Origin: Chitinophagaceae bacterium
GTDB taxonomy: Bacteria > Bacteroidota > Bacteroidia > Chitinophagales > Chitinophagaceae
NCBI GenBank assembly: GCA_023229465.1
Contig: JALNZE010000010.1
Location: 59,672 to 123,671 of the forward strand
Reading direction: 5' to 3'
Length of the DNA: 64,000 nt
Positions 9,456 to 16,222 of this stretch are shown here, piece after piece (the stretch's first letter is position 1; the number at the start of each line of letters is the position of its first letter). The position numbers and the translations under genes are program-made. The notes beneath the pieces are model-generated. The model had not been told where the DNA came from. It did not search any database and worked only from the letters and a program-made list of their open reading frames with translations.

Positions 9456-10136
9456 CTATTCATTTTGTAATTCAATTTGTATCTGCCCATCTTCAATATA
9501 TATGAACTTATTGTGTACAGTAATTTCTCTATAATCATTAATATTGACAATAATTCTCTCATCTTGATACTTGTCATTGTTAACAGTTACCACATACATG
9601 CCTGCTGCTGATGCGGATAGAATTCCACTGTTTGAATCTTCAAAAACCAAGCAATCTTCCGGAAGCAACTTTAGTTTTGCAGCAGCCCGTAAATAGGGCT
9701 CCGGGTCAGGCTTACCTTTCGTAACCTCATCTCCTGTTACCATGCAAGCAAAACAGCCATAAACGTCATGAAGTTTCAACATCCTCTTTGCCCTTGCTAT
9801 TGGTGCACTCGTAACAACTGCTATTTTCCGTAAGCTTGGAACTATGTCTCTTATAAACTTCTCCGTACCTTTTAGTAAGGCGGGACGCATGTTTAAGTCG
9901 AAGGCTATTGCAGCTTCCAGAATTTGCTCTTTTGTATGGTTGTCGGAATACTGAAATAATTCATTAATGGTGTCAAGAGTAGTACGTCCATGAATATACT
10001 GTATGATATTTTCATCTGAAAGACTTAACCCTTCCTTGAGTGACCATTCTTTCCAAAATCTTTCAATTTCAGAATTCGAATCAATCAACACACCATCCAT
10101 GTCAAATAAAATACCTTTTATGGAATATATCTTCAT
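9456..10136 (-). CDS. HAD-superfamily phosphatase, beta-phosphoglucomutase-like
   Basis: A 226-residue haloacid dehalogenase hydrolase, subfamily IA. Motif I is FDMDGVLIDS (residues 11-20, both Asp present), motif II is VVTSAP, and motifs III/IV are GKPDPEPYL and VFEDSNSGILSA. The cap after motif I is helical, as in beta-phosphoglucomutase and sugar-phosphate phosphatases. About 30 residues at the C-terminus (INDYREITVHNKFIYIED) extend beyond the usual end and are probably beta-strands. Expected role: dephosphorylation or phosphotransfer on a small phosphorylated metabolite in the cytosol. It stands alone at the left edge of the accessory region. Confidence 0.82.
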   Translation of the reverse strand: MKIYSIKGILFDMDGVLIDSNSEIERFWKEWSLKEGLSLSDENIIQYIHGRTTLDTINELFQYSDNHTKEQILEAAIAFDLNMRPALLKGTEKFIRDIVPSLRKIAVVTSAPIARAKRMLKLHDVYGCFACMVTGDEVTKGKPDPEPYLRAAAKLKLLPEDCLVFEDSNSGILSASAAGMYVVTVNNDKYQDERIIVNINDYREITVHNKFIYIEDGQIQIELQNE

Positions 10137-10233
10137 AACTAATTACAATAATAATAATAAGTTTGTTTGTTGGCCCGCTTGGCCGAAGAAGGAATAATAT
10201 CCTTACTATGCCCGTATATTTGACACTTTCTTT

Positions 10234-11694
10234 TTATCTCTGAATGATCTTTAAATAACCTTCTTTATGCGTAAGGAAGGCATTACATGTTGCAAGGTAT
10301 TCCTCCATTGTATCCAGGCTATCACCATAAATATTACTACTGAATTCCCAGGCTTTTAAAAGCATCCGGGTGTAAGCATCACTATCCCTTTGTTTGGTTA
10401 GTTTTTTTAAAGTACCCATATAATCTTCCCGGTACACTGTTGGTATGATAATCTTCGATAATCCTTTCACTCCCAATTCTGCATTCATCATTACACGCGC
10501 GATCCTTCCATTACCATCAATGAAAGGATGAACTTCACTGATCATAAACATCATATAAGCTGCCTTTGAAAATGGGTGTTGTAATAAACTGTACCATTCA
10601 TATCCTTTTTTCAGGGTTCCTGTTACTAATTGCCAATCCACAAATTCAGTAGTACCTGCCCTGTTATTCCTGTCCTTAAATTCACCGGGCGTTTTCGATA
10701 TCCGGGCACTCAATAATACAGCGTGACGTTCTCTCATTAATTGTAAAAAATCATCCGCGTTTTTAGGTTGCAAAGACATTTCATTCCTGTTAGAAACAAT
10801 CTGGTATGTTCCCAATACATCATGTGAATCTTCATCTCTTGCAGGCAAGGGCATTGAAGTAGTGATGATTTGTTTGGCTTCATCTACTGTAAATTCTGCT
10901 CCTTCGATATAGTTAGAAAAATAGCTCTCAAAGAATGCAAAATTCTGGTACGATTGTATATTTATATTTCTGTCAGGATAATCCGGGTAATCTTTACCCA
11001 CCAACTCCTCGAAAAGCGATTCAAAAAGATATATCCTGTCCGGGTCCACCGGCTCTCCTAATACCCTTGCTTTTGCTACCGTGCTTTTGAGGTTTTTGGA
11101 TAGACCTGTTCCCAGCATATCAGTGACCAACTGATTCAAAGCTGTCCACTCTTTTTTCATACCCAAAATAGGAGCTATCTCCCTGGCTCTATCCCGCACC
11201 CTGTTCAACGCATCTTCTCCTTTAACCCGCAGGAAGGATTCCATCTTTTCTTCCAGTTGTTCCCGGCTGAGCGTTTTTGATTTCTCCCCGGTTCCACGGC
11301 TGCTTTGTAAATTCTCCAAATAAGCCCGTGCAAGGCCAGATGTCCGCAAATTTCCAAAAAACGGAGTATCGTCCGGTTCGAGCGCCTCATGGCCTTTTAA
11401 GAAATGAAGGGTCAGCCCCGGTAATACTACGTTATTTGTATAGCTATGGGTCAGGTAAATATGCCCACCCGTTGTCGGCAACCTCTCCAATGCACTACGA
11501 TGGCTTAAAAAAGCTTCCGGGTATAATTCAGACAGGATACGATACCAGTTACGGCGCACAATTTTTTCAACAGCTTCCGTCATACTGGAAGTATATAACC
11601 GGGGAGCAATCTTTTTAATCAAGCCTTGCTTCTCCAGCTTACTGATTTCTTTGGATTTTTCTTTTATTCCTATTATGATTTCCTGTAGTCGCAT
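10234..11694 (-). CDS. Fic-domain AMPylase-type protein with AbiEi-like N-terminal domain
   Basis: A 486-residue protein. Residues 1-35 look like a winged helix (ISKLEKQGLIKKIAPRLYTS). Residues 40-130 resemble the rest of an AbiEi-type antitoxin (LSHRSALERL at about 63-72, LRTSGLARAYLENL at about 116-129). The C-terminal half is a Fic domain with an intact active site HPFIDGNGRIAR (His389, Asn395, Arg397, Arg400), so it should transfer AMP or another NMP from a nucleotide to a protein target. An inhibitory-helix motif S-x-x-x-E-G occurs at 260-265 (SNYIEG) before the Fic core, as in class II, self-inhibited Fic proteins. Four related palindromic sites lie upstream (11738-11863), suggesting autoregulation by the N-terminal domain. 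No separate toxin or antitoxin gene is adjacent. Fic assignment is firm, the AbiEi assignment is from memory of the family pattern. Confidence 0.88.
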   Translation of the reverse strand: MRLQEIIIGIKEKSKEISKLEKQGLIKKIAPRLYTSSMTEAVEKIVRRNWYRILSELYPEAFLSHRSALERLPTTGGHIYLTHSYTNNVVLPGLTLHFLKGHEALEPDDTPFFGNLRTSGLARAYLENLQSSRGTGEKSKTLSREQLEEKMESFLRVKGEDALNRVRDRAREIAPILGMKKEWTALNQLVTDMLGTGLSKNLKSTVAKARVLGEPVDPDRIYLFESLFEELVGKDYPDYPDRNINIQSYQNFAFFESYFSNYIEGAEFTVDEAKQIITTSMPLPARDEDSHDVLGTYQIVSNRNEMSLQPKNADDFLQLMRERHAVLLSARISKTPGEFKDRNNRAGTTEFVDWQLVTGTLKKGYEWYSLLQHPFSKAAYMMFMISEVHPFIDGNGRIARVMMNAELGVKGLSKIIIPTVYREDYMGTLKKLTKQRDSDAYTRMLLKAWEFSSNIYGDSLDTMEEYLATCNAFLTHKEGYLKIIQR

Positions 11695-11737
11695 GGTTAC
11701 TATTTTTTTCGATTAAAATAAGATTTTTAACTATTGG

Positions 11738-11863
11738 GGATATTTTTTCATATTAAAAGCGGTATTTGGGAAATAATTTCCTACTAAATTACCGATTAAA
11801 CCCGAAATAAGAAGACAATTGGATATAATTTTCTATTAAATTAACATTCAGGAAATAATTTCC
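11738..11863. promoter_or_regulatory. Array of four palindromic operator-like sites upstream of fic
   Basis: In the 298-bp gap upstream of fic, the 13-bp palindrome GGAAATAATTTCC occurs exactly at 11769-11781 and 11851-11863, as GGATATAATTTTC at 11821-11833 (11 of 13), and as GGATATTTTTTCA at 11738-11750 (9 of 13). Each copy is followed by TAYTAA-like text. Start-to-start distances are 31, 52 and 30 bp, close to 3, 5 and 3 helical turns, so the sites lie on one DNA face. They sit 44-169 bp before the fic start. The rest of the gap to 11992 holds no gene that I can support. Confidence 0.6.
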
Positions 11864-11992
11864 TACTAACGAGCCTGGTCCATTATTCAGGCATTATACA
11901 TCTTTCAACATTACCGCTGGTTGCCCATAAAACGAATACCCTTTTTATCAATATTATCCATCATCCCCCTTTTTCCAGGGTTGATACACCAC

Positions 11993-12196
11993 TTAGTAAC
12001 TCCATGGTGTTTTTTTACAGCAGGGACACTCAGTTATATTTATCCCATACTGTTCCAGCAGCCGCACCTGTATGGGTATTTTAACCAATCCTTTGTGTAA
12101 GGGCAGCTCCGTATTGGCAAGTACCTCATTGATACGGATGCGCTTGTTTCCTTCTTCGCAGTCTCTCATAGAGGACTGTGCTTGAGAATTGCCCAA
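11993..12196 (-). pseudogene. Probable transposase C-terminal remnant (IS91-like)
   Basis: A 67-codon open frame. Its first 13 codons lie in the decayed MITE-like copy at 12157-12346, so the ATG is unlikely to be original. The remainder (VRLLEQYGINITECPCCKK) resembles, from memory, the tail of IS91-type transposases in Bacteroidota, where a CPxC pair follows a LLxxxGIDI-like segment. The catalytic domain is absent. I read it as debris, not a functional gene. It could also be an unrelated small orphan. Confidence 0.35.
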
Positions 12197-12346
12197 GTTC
12201 TATATACCACTGAATTTGATGAGGATTCCGGGTTTCGGAATTGTTCAATTGCTATCTGCCCGATGTTCGGTGAAATTGATATTCCTTTGTTTCCAAATCG
12301 AAGATTCCTCAGCGCCACCTCTGCTTCTCCATTTCGGAGATTCTAC
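12157..12346 (-). mobile_element. Diverged second copy of the MITE-like element
   Basis: From 12159 the plus strand reads GTCTCTCATAGAGGACTGTG and then CTTGAGAATTG. This matches the reverse complement of the 15889-16060 element, starting at its right end. Homology continues inside: AATTTGATGAG is shared exactly, and TTGCTAT-n-TGC-n-n-GA...GTGAAA aligns at about three quarters identity over 37 bases. The far end near 12330-12346 (CTCCATTTCGGAGATTCTA) resembles the other arm only loosely. Ends are approximate. The segment 12310-12327 inside it is shared with the repeat at 9262. The remainder of the 12197-12509 gap holds only the terminator at 12463. Confidence 0.55.
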
Positions 12347-12462
12347 TATCGGTAGGCGCTTCAGAGAAAGGAGGCCAAAGCTATTTTAATATATATCCAA
12401 ATCTAGTACCTACGTGATAAGCAAGAATGGGTCGGTGAAAAAACACCAACCACAGGCAAAAG

Positions 12463-12506
12463 CAAATGGCAACTCTCAAAGAGTTGCCATTTGAACTGTT
12501 TTTTTT
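12463..12506 (-). terminator. Intrinsic-terminator hairpin after SDR gene
   Basis: Perfect 13-bp stem CAAATGGCAACTC (12463-12475) / GAGTTGCCATTTG (12481-12493) with a 5-nt loop. It lies just downstream of the minus-strand SDR stop at 12510. On the minus strand the stem is followed by GCTTTTGCC, a short T-run. On the plus strand a better T-run (12499-12506) follows, so it may work in both directions. Confidence 0.7.
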
Positions 12507-12509
12507 AAA

Positions 12510-13367
12510 TCACATTCCATAACTCGTAACCCACTTTGCTTTAATGTCGGCCCTGGCTTTAATAAATTCTTTGTCTGTTCCTTGTGCAATGGCATCTAAC
12601 GGATAACGCAATGGGCGTGTGCCGTTTTCCATATTTACCAACGCCAAAATTCCATCGGCAACAGTTTGGGGGTTCGTATTAAACTCGGCTAATTTGCCAT
12701 AGAAAGCACCACCCAATTTATTAAAATCGTTGCTTGCCTGTTCTCCATATTCAGCTACAATTTCCGGTTTGTCGGCTGGTAAACCTGCTTTGCTACCATT
12801 GGTCATTTCGGTAGGATAAATGCCTGGCTGAATAGATACATTCTCAATATTAAATTGTCTTAGTTCGTCTTGCAAGCCTTCGGTAATGCTTTCTACACCA
12901 AATTTTGAAGCCAAATAAGGTATCATAAAAGGCAAAGTGTGCCCACTTGCACCAGATGTAATGTTGATGACTAAACCACTTTTTGCTTTGCGCATACTTG
13001 GCAATACAGCCTGATAGGTGCGCAATACACCATAGAAATTGATTTCAAACATCGCTCTGATTTGGTCTAACGAATAGGCTTCTAACAAACCAGGACCAGT
13101 AACTCCTGCATTGTTTACCAATACATCGATGTTGTGATGCTTTGCCAATGTTTGTTCAAATGCCTTGTTTACCGAATCATCGTTTGTAACATCAATCTCA
13201 ACCACGTCCACATTAGGCAATGCCGATAATTCTTTTGCCACTGCTTTGTTTTTGTTTGTTGTATTGCGCATTCCTGCAATAACGGTATGCCCTGCTTTTG
13301 ACAAAGTAATGGTCATTAGTTTTCCAAAACCTGTGCTTGTTCCTGTGATGAAGATTTTTTTGCTCAT
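12510..13367 (-). CDS. SDR family oxidoreductase, Crp-linked
   Basis: A 285-residue classical SDR with TGTSTGFG at residues 8-15, NNAGVTG at 86-92, Ser138, and YLASK (Tyr151, Lys155), all catalytic residues present. The long C-terminal part with YPTEM and the lack of an obvious tetramer tail fit the extended-classical group that acts on aldehydes, ketones or retinol-like substrates; the real substrate is unknown. It lies 106 bp downstream of a Crp/Fnr gene in the same direction, with a Crp-type box 87 bp before its start. Base composition looks AT-richer by eye than the flanking housekeeping genes, in keeping with acquisition. Confidence 0.86.
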   Translation of the reverse strand: MSKKIFITGTSTGFGKLMTITLSKAGHTVIAGMRNTTNKNKAVAKELSALPNVDVVEIDVTNDDSVNKAFEQTLAKHHNIDVLVNNAGVTGPGLLEAYSLDQIRAMFEINFYGVLRTYQAVLPSMRKAKSGLVINITSGASGHTLPFMIPYLASKFGVESITEGLQDELRQFNIENVSIQPGIYPTEMTNGSKAGLPADKPEIVAEYGEQASNDFNKLGGAFYGKLAEFNTNPQTVADGILALVNMENGTRPLRYPLDAIAQGTDKEFIKARADIKAKWVTSYGM

Positions 13368-13430
13368 TTCTATTAAAGTTTTAAATGTTAATTAATGGCG
13401 TAAAATTACATACAGGATTGCCAGCCTCCA

Positions 13431-13467
13431 TTGACATTTGCAGGAAAATACTCTTGACAAATGTCAA
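13431..13467. promoter_or_regulatory. Crp/Fnr-type box plus half site
   Basis: A 20-bp dyad CTCTTGACAAATGTCAAGAG at 13451-13470 contains TTGAC-AAAT-GTCAA (13454-13467), the spacing and shape of a Crp/Fnr-family site (TTGAn-N4-nTCAA). A second left half site TTGACATTTG begins at 13431, 23 bp away. The position, between crp stop and SDR start, suggests control of the SDR by the neighbouring regulator. The dyad could also act as a weak terminator for crp, since a short T-rich stretch follows on the minus strand. Confidence 0.55.
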
Positions 13468-13473
13468 GAGAAA

Positions 13474-14055
13474 TTATTTTTTGGTCGCTTGTTTTCGTAG
13501 CCGGCTAAGGGTTTCGGCCGATATGCCCAAATAGGAAGCTATCATGTGTTTGGGAACACGATTAGCTATGGCAGGAAATTTTTGGATAAAATTAGTATAT
13601 TGTTCTTCGGCTGTGAAGGTAATATTAACGCATATTCTCTCTTGCATAGCGATGAAGTTTTCTTGCGAAATGGAATTGATAAAATCATTCAATACTGGGA
13701 TTTTTTTGCAAAGCATTTCGAAGTCCGTCTTTCTGATAAGTAAAATTTCCGAAGCATCAATTGCATCGATATTATATTTCGAAGGTTTTTTAGATGCCAA
13801 GCTGGCTTTATCGCCACATATCCAATAGTTTTCAGGCGAAAAATTTAGGATACGTTCTTGCCCTTTGTTATCTACATAATACGTTCGGACAAACCCTTTG
13901 CAAACAAAAGAATTGTATTGCCAAACATCATCGGCTTGTAATAAATATTGATGTTTACGTAATTTTTTTATTACACTGACCGATTGAATTAATTCAAGAT
14001 TTTGCTCCGTCAGCTTAATTTTTTCCTCTAAATATTTTTGAAAGACGTCAAACAT
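13474..14055 (-). CDS. Crp/Fnr family transcriptional regulator
   Basis: A 193-residue regulator. The N-terminal two thirds are a cyclic-nucleotide-binding-type beta-roll (FVCKGFVRTYYVDNKGQERILNF type pattern around residues 50-75), followed by a long helix and a C-terminal helix-turn-helix NRVPKHMIASYLGISAETLSRLRKQ region (about residues 163-188). Such short Crp-like proteins without Fe-S cysteines are typical Bacteroidota local regulators whose ligand is usually unknown. It lies upstream of, and in the same direction as, the SDR, with a dyad box in the gap. A -7 box is at 14079-14086. Confidence 0.86.
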   Translation of the reverse strand: MFDVFQKYLEEKIKLTEQNLELIQSVSVIKKLRKHQYLLQADDVWQYNSFVCKGFVRTYYVDNKGQERILNFSPENYWICGDKASLASKKPSKYNIDAIDASEILLIRKTDFEMLCKKIPVLNDFINSISQENFIAMQERICVNITFTAEEQYTNFIQKFPAIANRVPKHMIASYLGISAETLSRLRKQATKK

Positions 14056-14078
14056 TACTATTTGCTATAGTGAAGTGC

Positions 14079-14086
14079 CAAAGTTA
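14079..14086 (-). promoter_or_regulatory. -7 promoter box for crp-like gene
   Basis: On the minus strand the text is TAACTTTG, an exact match to TAnnTTTG. It lies 24 bp before the crp-like start at 14055, leaving a leader of roughly 18 nt. No TTG element is found 17-23 bp upstream. Confidence 0.45.
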
Positions 14087-14097
14087 AATCTTATCTT

Positions 14098-14874
14098 TTA
14101 AACTAGTTTAGTAACTCCCGGCTCTAACCAAACAAGCCTATCTATAAGATTAGCAGCTTTAAATACCTTATCTATAGCTTCTCGGTGTTCAGTCCAATGC
14201 GCCCAGCCGTCATAATGCGCAGGTATAATCTTAGCTTTTGCAAAAGATTTTGCGGTTTCAACAGCACCATTTGCATTCATGGTTAGCTCTATTGGGCCTA
14301 CAGCTTCCAATTGTGCGGCACCCATATTTAAAATGGCATAATCCACTTTAAATTTACCGGCTATTTCTGCAACACCTTCGTACCAAACTGTATCGCCTGA
14401 AACATAAATTGCGTCCTCGTTTTCATTTTCCCATTGCAAAATAAACCCAGTAACATCACCCGCCATAGGCTCTATACCAGCGGGCCCGTGTCTTGCCGGA
14501 GTAGCAGTTATTTTTAATTTTTTGCCATTGGGTGCTTGCAAAGAAGCAGACTGCCAAGTAGCTAATCCTAATGCATTACTGCCAAGATTAGACGCACTTT
14601 GTGGTGTTGTGTAAACTACTTTTATTGATTTTAAAAGCTCTCTGCCAAGGATATCCAAATTATCTCCATGCTGCTCATGGCTTAACAATACGGCATCTAT
14701 GTTACCTATTTCTTTAATTGATAATGCAGGCCCTTTTTGTTTTTTTAATGTTACAGGACCCGTTATATACTCTCCGCCCGGGAGATCAAAAGTAGGATCT
14801 GTTAATAGTCTAAGCCCACCTATTTCAATTAAAACAGTAGGGCCACCAATTAGTGTCAATTTTACGTCTTTCAT
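14098..14874 (-). CDS. Metallo-beta-lactamase-fold hydrolase (UlaG-like)
   Basis: A 258-residue MBL-fold protein. The metal-binding motif is LSHEQHGDNLD (residues about 64-74, H-x-x-H-x-D type). It is followed by ATPARHGP, YVSGDTVWY and IIPAHYDGW, which supply the remaining metal ligands. This pattern fits the UlaG/L-ascorbate-6-phosphate lactonase-like or RomA-like group, so it is a cytosolic hydrolase with unknown substrate. It is transcribed divergently from an HxlR regulator 91 bp away, which probably controls it. An exact -7 box lies at 14898-14905. Confidence 0.83.
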   Translation of the reverse strand: MKDVKLTLIGGPTVLIEIGGLRLLTDPTFDLPGGEYITGPVTLKKQKGPALSIKEIGNIDAVLLSHEQHGDNLDILGRELLKSIKVVYTTPQSASNLGSNALGLATWQSASLQAPNGKKLKITATPARHGPAGIEPMAGDVTGFILQWENENEDAIYVSGDTVWYEGVAEIAGKFKVDYAILNMGAAQLEAVGPIELTMNANGAVETAKSFAKAKIIPAHYDGWAHWTEHREAIDKVFKAANLIDRLVWLEPGVTKLV

Positions 14875-14897
14875 TTTTTTATTTTTTAAATTTGAAA

Positions 14898-14905
14898 CAA
14901 ACTTA
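14898..14905 (-). promoter_or_regulatory. -7 promoter box for metallo-hydrolase
   Basis: Minus-strand TAAGTTTG, an exact TAnnTTTG, lies 24 bp before the start at 14874 in the 91-bp divergent spacer shared with the HxlR gene. No convincing -33 TTG is seen. The spacer is the likely binding place of the regulator. Confidence 0.45.
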
Positions 14906-14965
14906 TATCTTAATTGCGCTTACCTTGCGATGTGAACTTATTTGTAACCTATTCACTTTTTTGTT

Positions 14966-15286
14966 ATGATGACATACAATGACTTTGAGCAATGTTTAGT
15001 AAACAGAACATTAGGTATGTTATCCGGTAAATGGAAGGCAGTAATTTTGAAACATCTAGCAAACCATGGCGAAACCCGTTTTATAGATTTGTGGCGAGCC
15101 TTTCCAAGGGTATCGAAAAAAGTAATGTTGGAGCAATTACGTCAACTAAAGGAAGATGGTTTCTTAGAAAGAAAAGAATATCATGAGTTCCCACCAATTG
15201 TAAGTTATTGCTTAACAGCAAAAGGTATTTCTATACTACCTATTCTGAGTAGTATAGATGAATGGGCAAGTAAAAATCTGTTGTAA
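14966..15286 (+). CDS. HxlR family transcriptional regulator
   Basis: A 106-residue winged-helix protein of the HxlR/YodB type. It has the conserved N-terminal cysteine (ECLVNRTL, Cys at about residue 10), the GKWKAVILKHL helix, FIDLWRAFPRVSKKVM as helix-turn-helix, and an ERKEYHEFPPIVSYCLT wing. These regulators usually bind as dimers and respond to electrophiles or aldehydes through the N-terminal Cys. It is divergent to the metallo-hydrolase at 14098-14874, and autoregulation together with that gene is likely. A strong terminator follows at 15368. Confidence 0.87.
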   Translation: MMTYNDFEQCLVNRTLGMLSGKWKAVILKHLANHGETRFIDLWRAFPRVSKKVMLEQLRQLKEDGFLERKEYHEFPPIVSYCLTAKGISILPILSSIDEWASKNLL

Positions 15287-15367
15287 TAAAATTAAATTAC
15301 TTTAGGTATTGCAGCAAACTGCCATTTAGCGCGTAAAACCCTACGGCGTTGACCTTAAATGGCTAAA

Positions 15368-15414
15368 TATAAAAGTCTGCCAACATTCTGCTGACAGACT
15401 TTTATAGCTTTTTT
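15368..15414 (+). terminator. Intrinsic terminator after HxlR gene
   Basis: Perfect 12-bp stem TATAAAAGTCTG (15368-15379) / CAGACTTTTATA (15395-15406), 15-nt loop, then GCTTTTTT. An 8-bp pair GCCATTTA/TAAATGGC (about 15323 and 15355) sits just before it. The remaining part of the 15287-15572 gap shows nothing else that I can support. Confidence 0.75.
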
Positions 15415-15572
15415 AAAAAGAAGAAACGGTAGTGCCTCTAATTAACTTTAGTGCTAAAATGCCGCCACTTCTTATGAACCGAAACTTTATGCAATAACCT
15501 ATTTGAAACTTCTAATTAAATCAAATAAATAATAGTCGGACAAAATTTTACTTCCATCCCATATTCTTCACT

Positions 15573-15875
15573 TTAAAATCCAAATAATGATGGATCTCTG
15601 AGGTAAGCTGATACCCAAGCCACAATAAGAAATATAATTGGTGGAATTGGTTTGTCTTCTGAAGCAACGTGTATCATTATTGCACCTCCGAACCAACTTA
15701 ACAGCAAGAAAAAATCAATATGCATTGTGCTGGGTATTAAGAACAAAAAAACAAATACTGCTTCAACAACTCCGACCAGACGTAAATTATTTACAATAAA
15801 AGTTCCTGTATTTAACTTACCTAAATTTTCTAACACAGGTTTAGCTTTTATAATTTTTAAGGATGCAATTAGTAT
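15573..15875 (-). pseudogene. DoxX-like membrane protein, N-terminally truncated
   Basis: The frame reads, toward its 5' end, LIASLKIIKAKPVLENLGKL, then RLVGVVEAVFVFLFLIP, GGAIMIH and AYLRDPSLF. These are the middle and end of the DoxX_2/DoxX-like family (four TM segments, about 125 residues). An in-frame stop at 15876-15878 ends the homology about 25 residues short of the expected start. The MITE-like element begins only 11 bp further. A GTG at 15836 could restart translation for 87 residues, but the first transmembrane helix would be missing. I see no lost N-terminus on the other side of the element. Most likely a gene broken by insertion and deletion. Confidence 0.6.
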
Positions 15876-15888
15876 TTATTTCCCCGCA

Positions 15889-16060
15889 TAGTCTCTCGAA
15901 GAGGACTTTGCGGTTTGAAAGCTGCGGAAGATTGGTTTCACGGAATTTCATGCAAATAGCAAAGAAATGATTTCAAAACCAGAAATTCTCATTCTCATCA
16001 AATTTTCTGCATCATGGATCTTTGTCAATTCTTAAACGCAAAGTCCTCTTCGAGAGACTA
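15889..16060. mobile_element. MITE-like element, 172 bp, with 24-bp perfect terminal inverted repeats
   Basis: The left arm at 15889-15912 starts TAGTCTCTCGAAGAGGAC and ends TTTGCG. The right arm at 16037-16060 is its exact reverse complement. The interior of about 124 bp is AT-rich, has no open frame of note, and encodes no transposase. The terminal TA on both sides could be a TA target duplication, as in IS630/Tc1-type elements; this is inference. A diverged inverted copy lies at 12157-12346. It abuts the truncated DoxX gene. The rest of the 15876-16222 gap has two hairpins (16091, 16161). Confidence 0.7.
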
Positions 16061-16090
16061 TCCTTCGGAGAATAAAATATAAAAAAGTTA

Positions 16091-16116
16091 TACGCAATCA
16101 AACTTGCGTATTTTTT
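16091..16116. terminator. Short hairpin with flanking T/A runs
   Basis: TACGCAA (16091-16097) / TTGCGTA (16104-16110) with a 6-nt loop, followed by T6 on the plus strand and with an A6 run upstream, so it is terminator-like in both directions. It could be a backup terminator for the minus-strand transketolase transcript; no plus-strand gene precedes it closely. Confidence 0.4.
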
Positions 16117-16160
16117 ATTTGTTTATTGATATTCAGCCGGAAGGAATAGAGAATCCAAAT

Positions 16161-16190
16161 AAAAAAACCGCGGCCCTTAAAAGCCGCGGT
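16161..16190 (-). terminator. Intrinsic terminator of the carB-half/transketolase operon
   Basis: Stem ACCGCGGC (16167-16174) / GCCGCGGT (16183-16190), 8-nt loop. Read on the minus strand, it is followed by T7 (16161-16167). It lies 33 bp beyond the transketolase stop, a textbook intrinsic terminator. Confidence 0.85.
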
Positions 16191-16222
16191 CAATATTATT
16201 TACGTGTAAACAAATCAACTAA

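Noticed and set aside
11738..11863. Possible CRISPR-like array upstream of fic
   Set aside because: Only four short sites, unequal spacing of 31, 52 and 30 bp, and strong internal palindromes; no cas genes. Operator sites explain it better.
12189..12389. A 66-codon plus-strand frame between the remnant and the terminator
   Set aside because: It runs through the decayed repeat copy and shared intergenic repeat text; no coding signature.
15310..15365. Integron attC-like site after the HxlR gene
   Set aside because: A GCGTTGACC stretch and a GCCATTTA/TAAATGGC dyad superficially resemble one, but the required GTTRRRY/RYYYAAC core sites do not pair properly, and no integrase is near.
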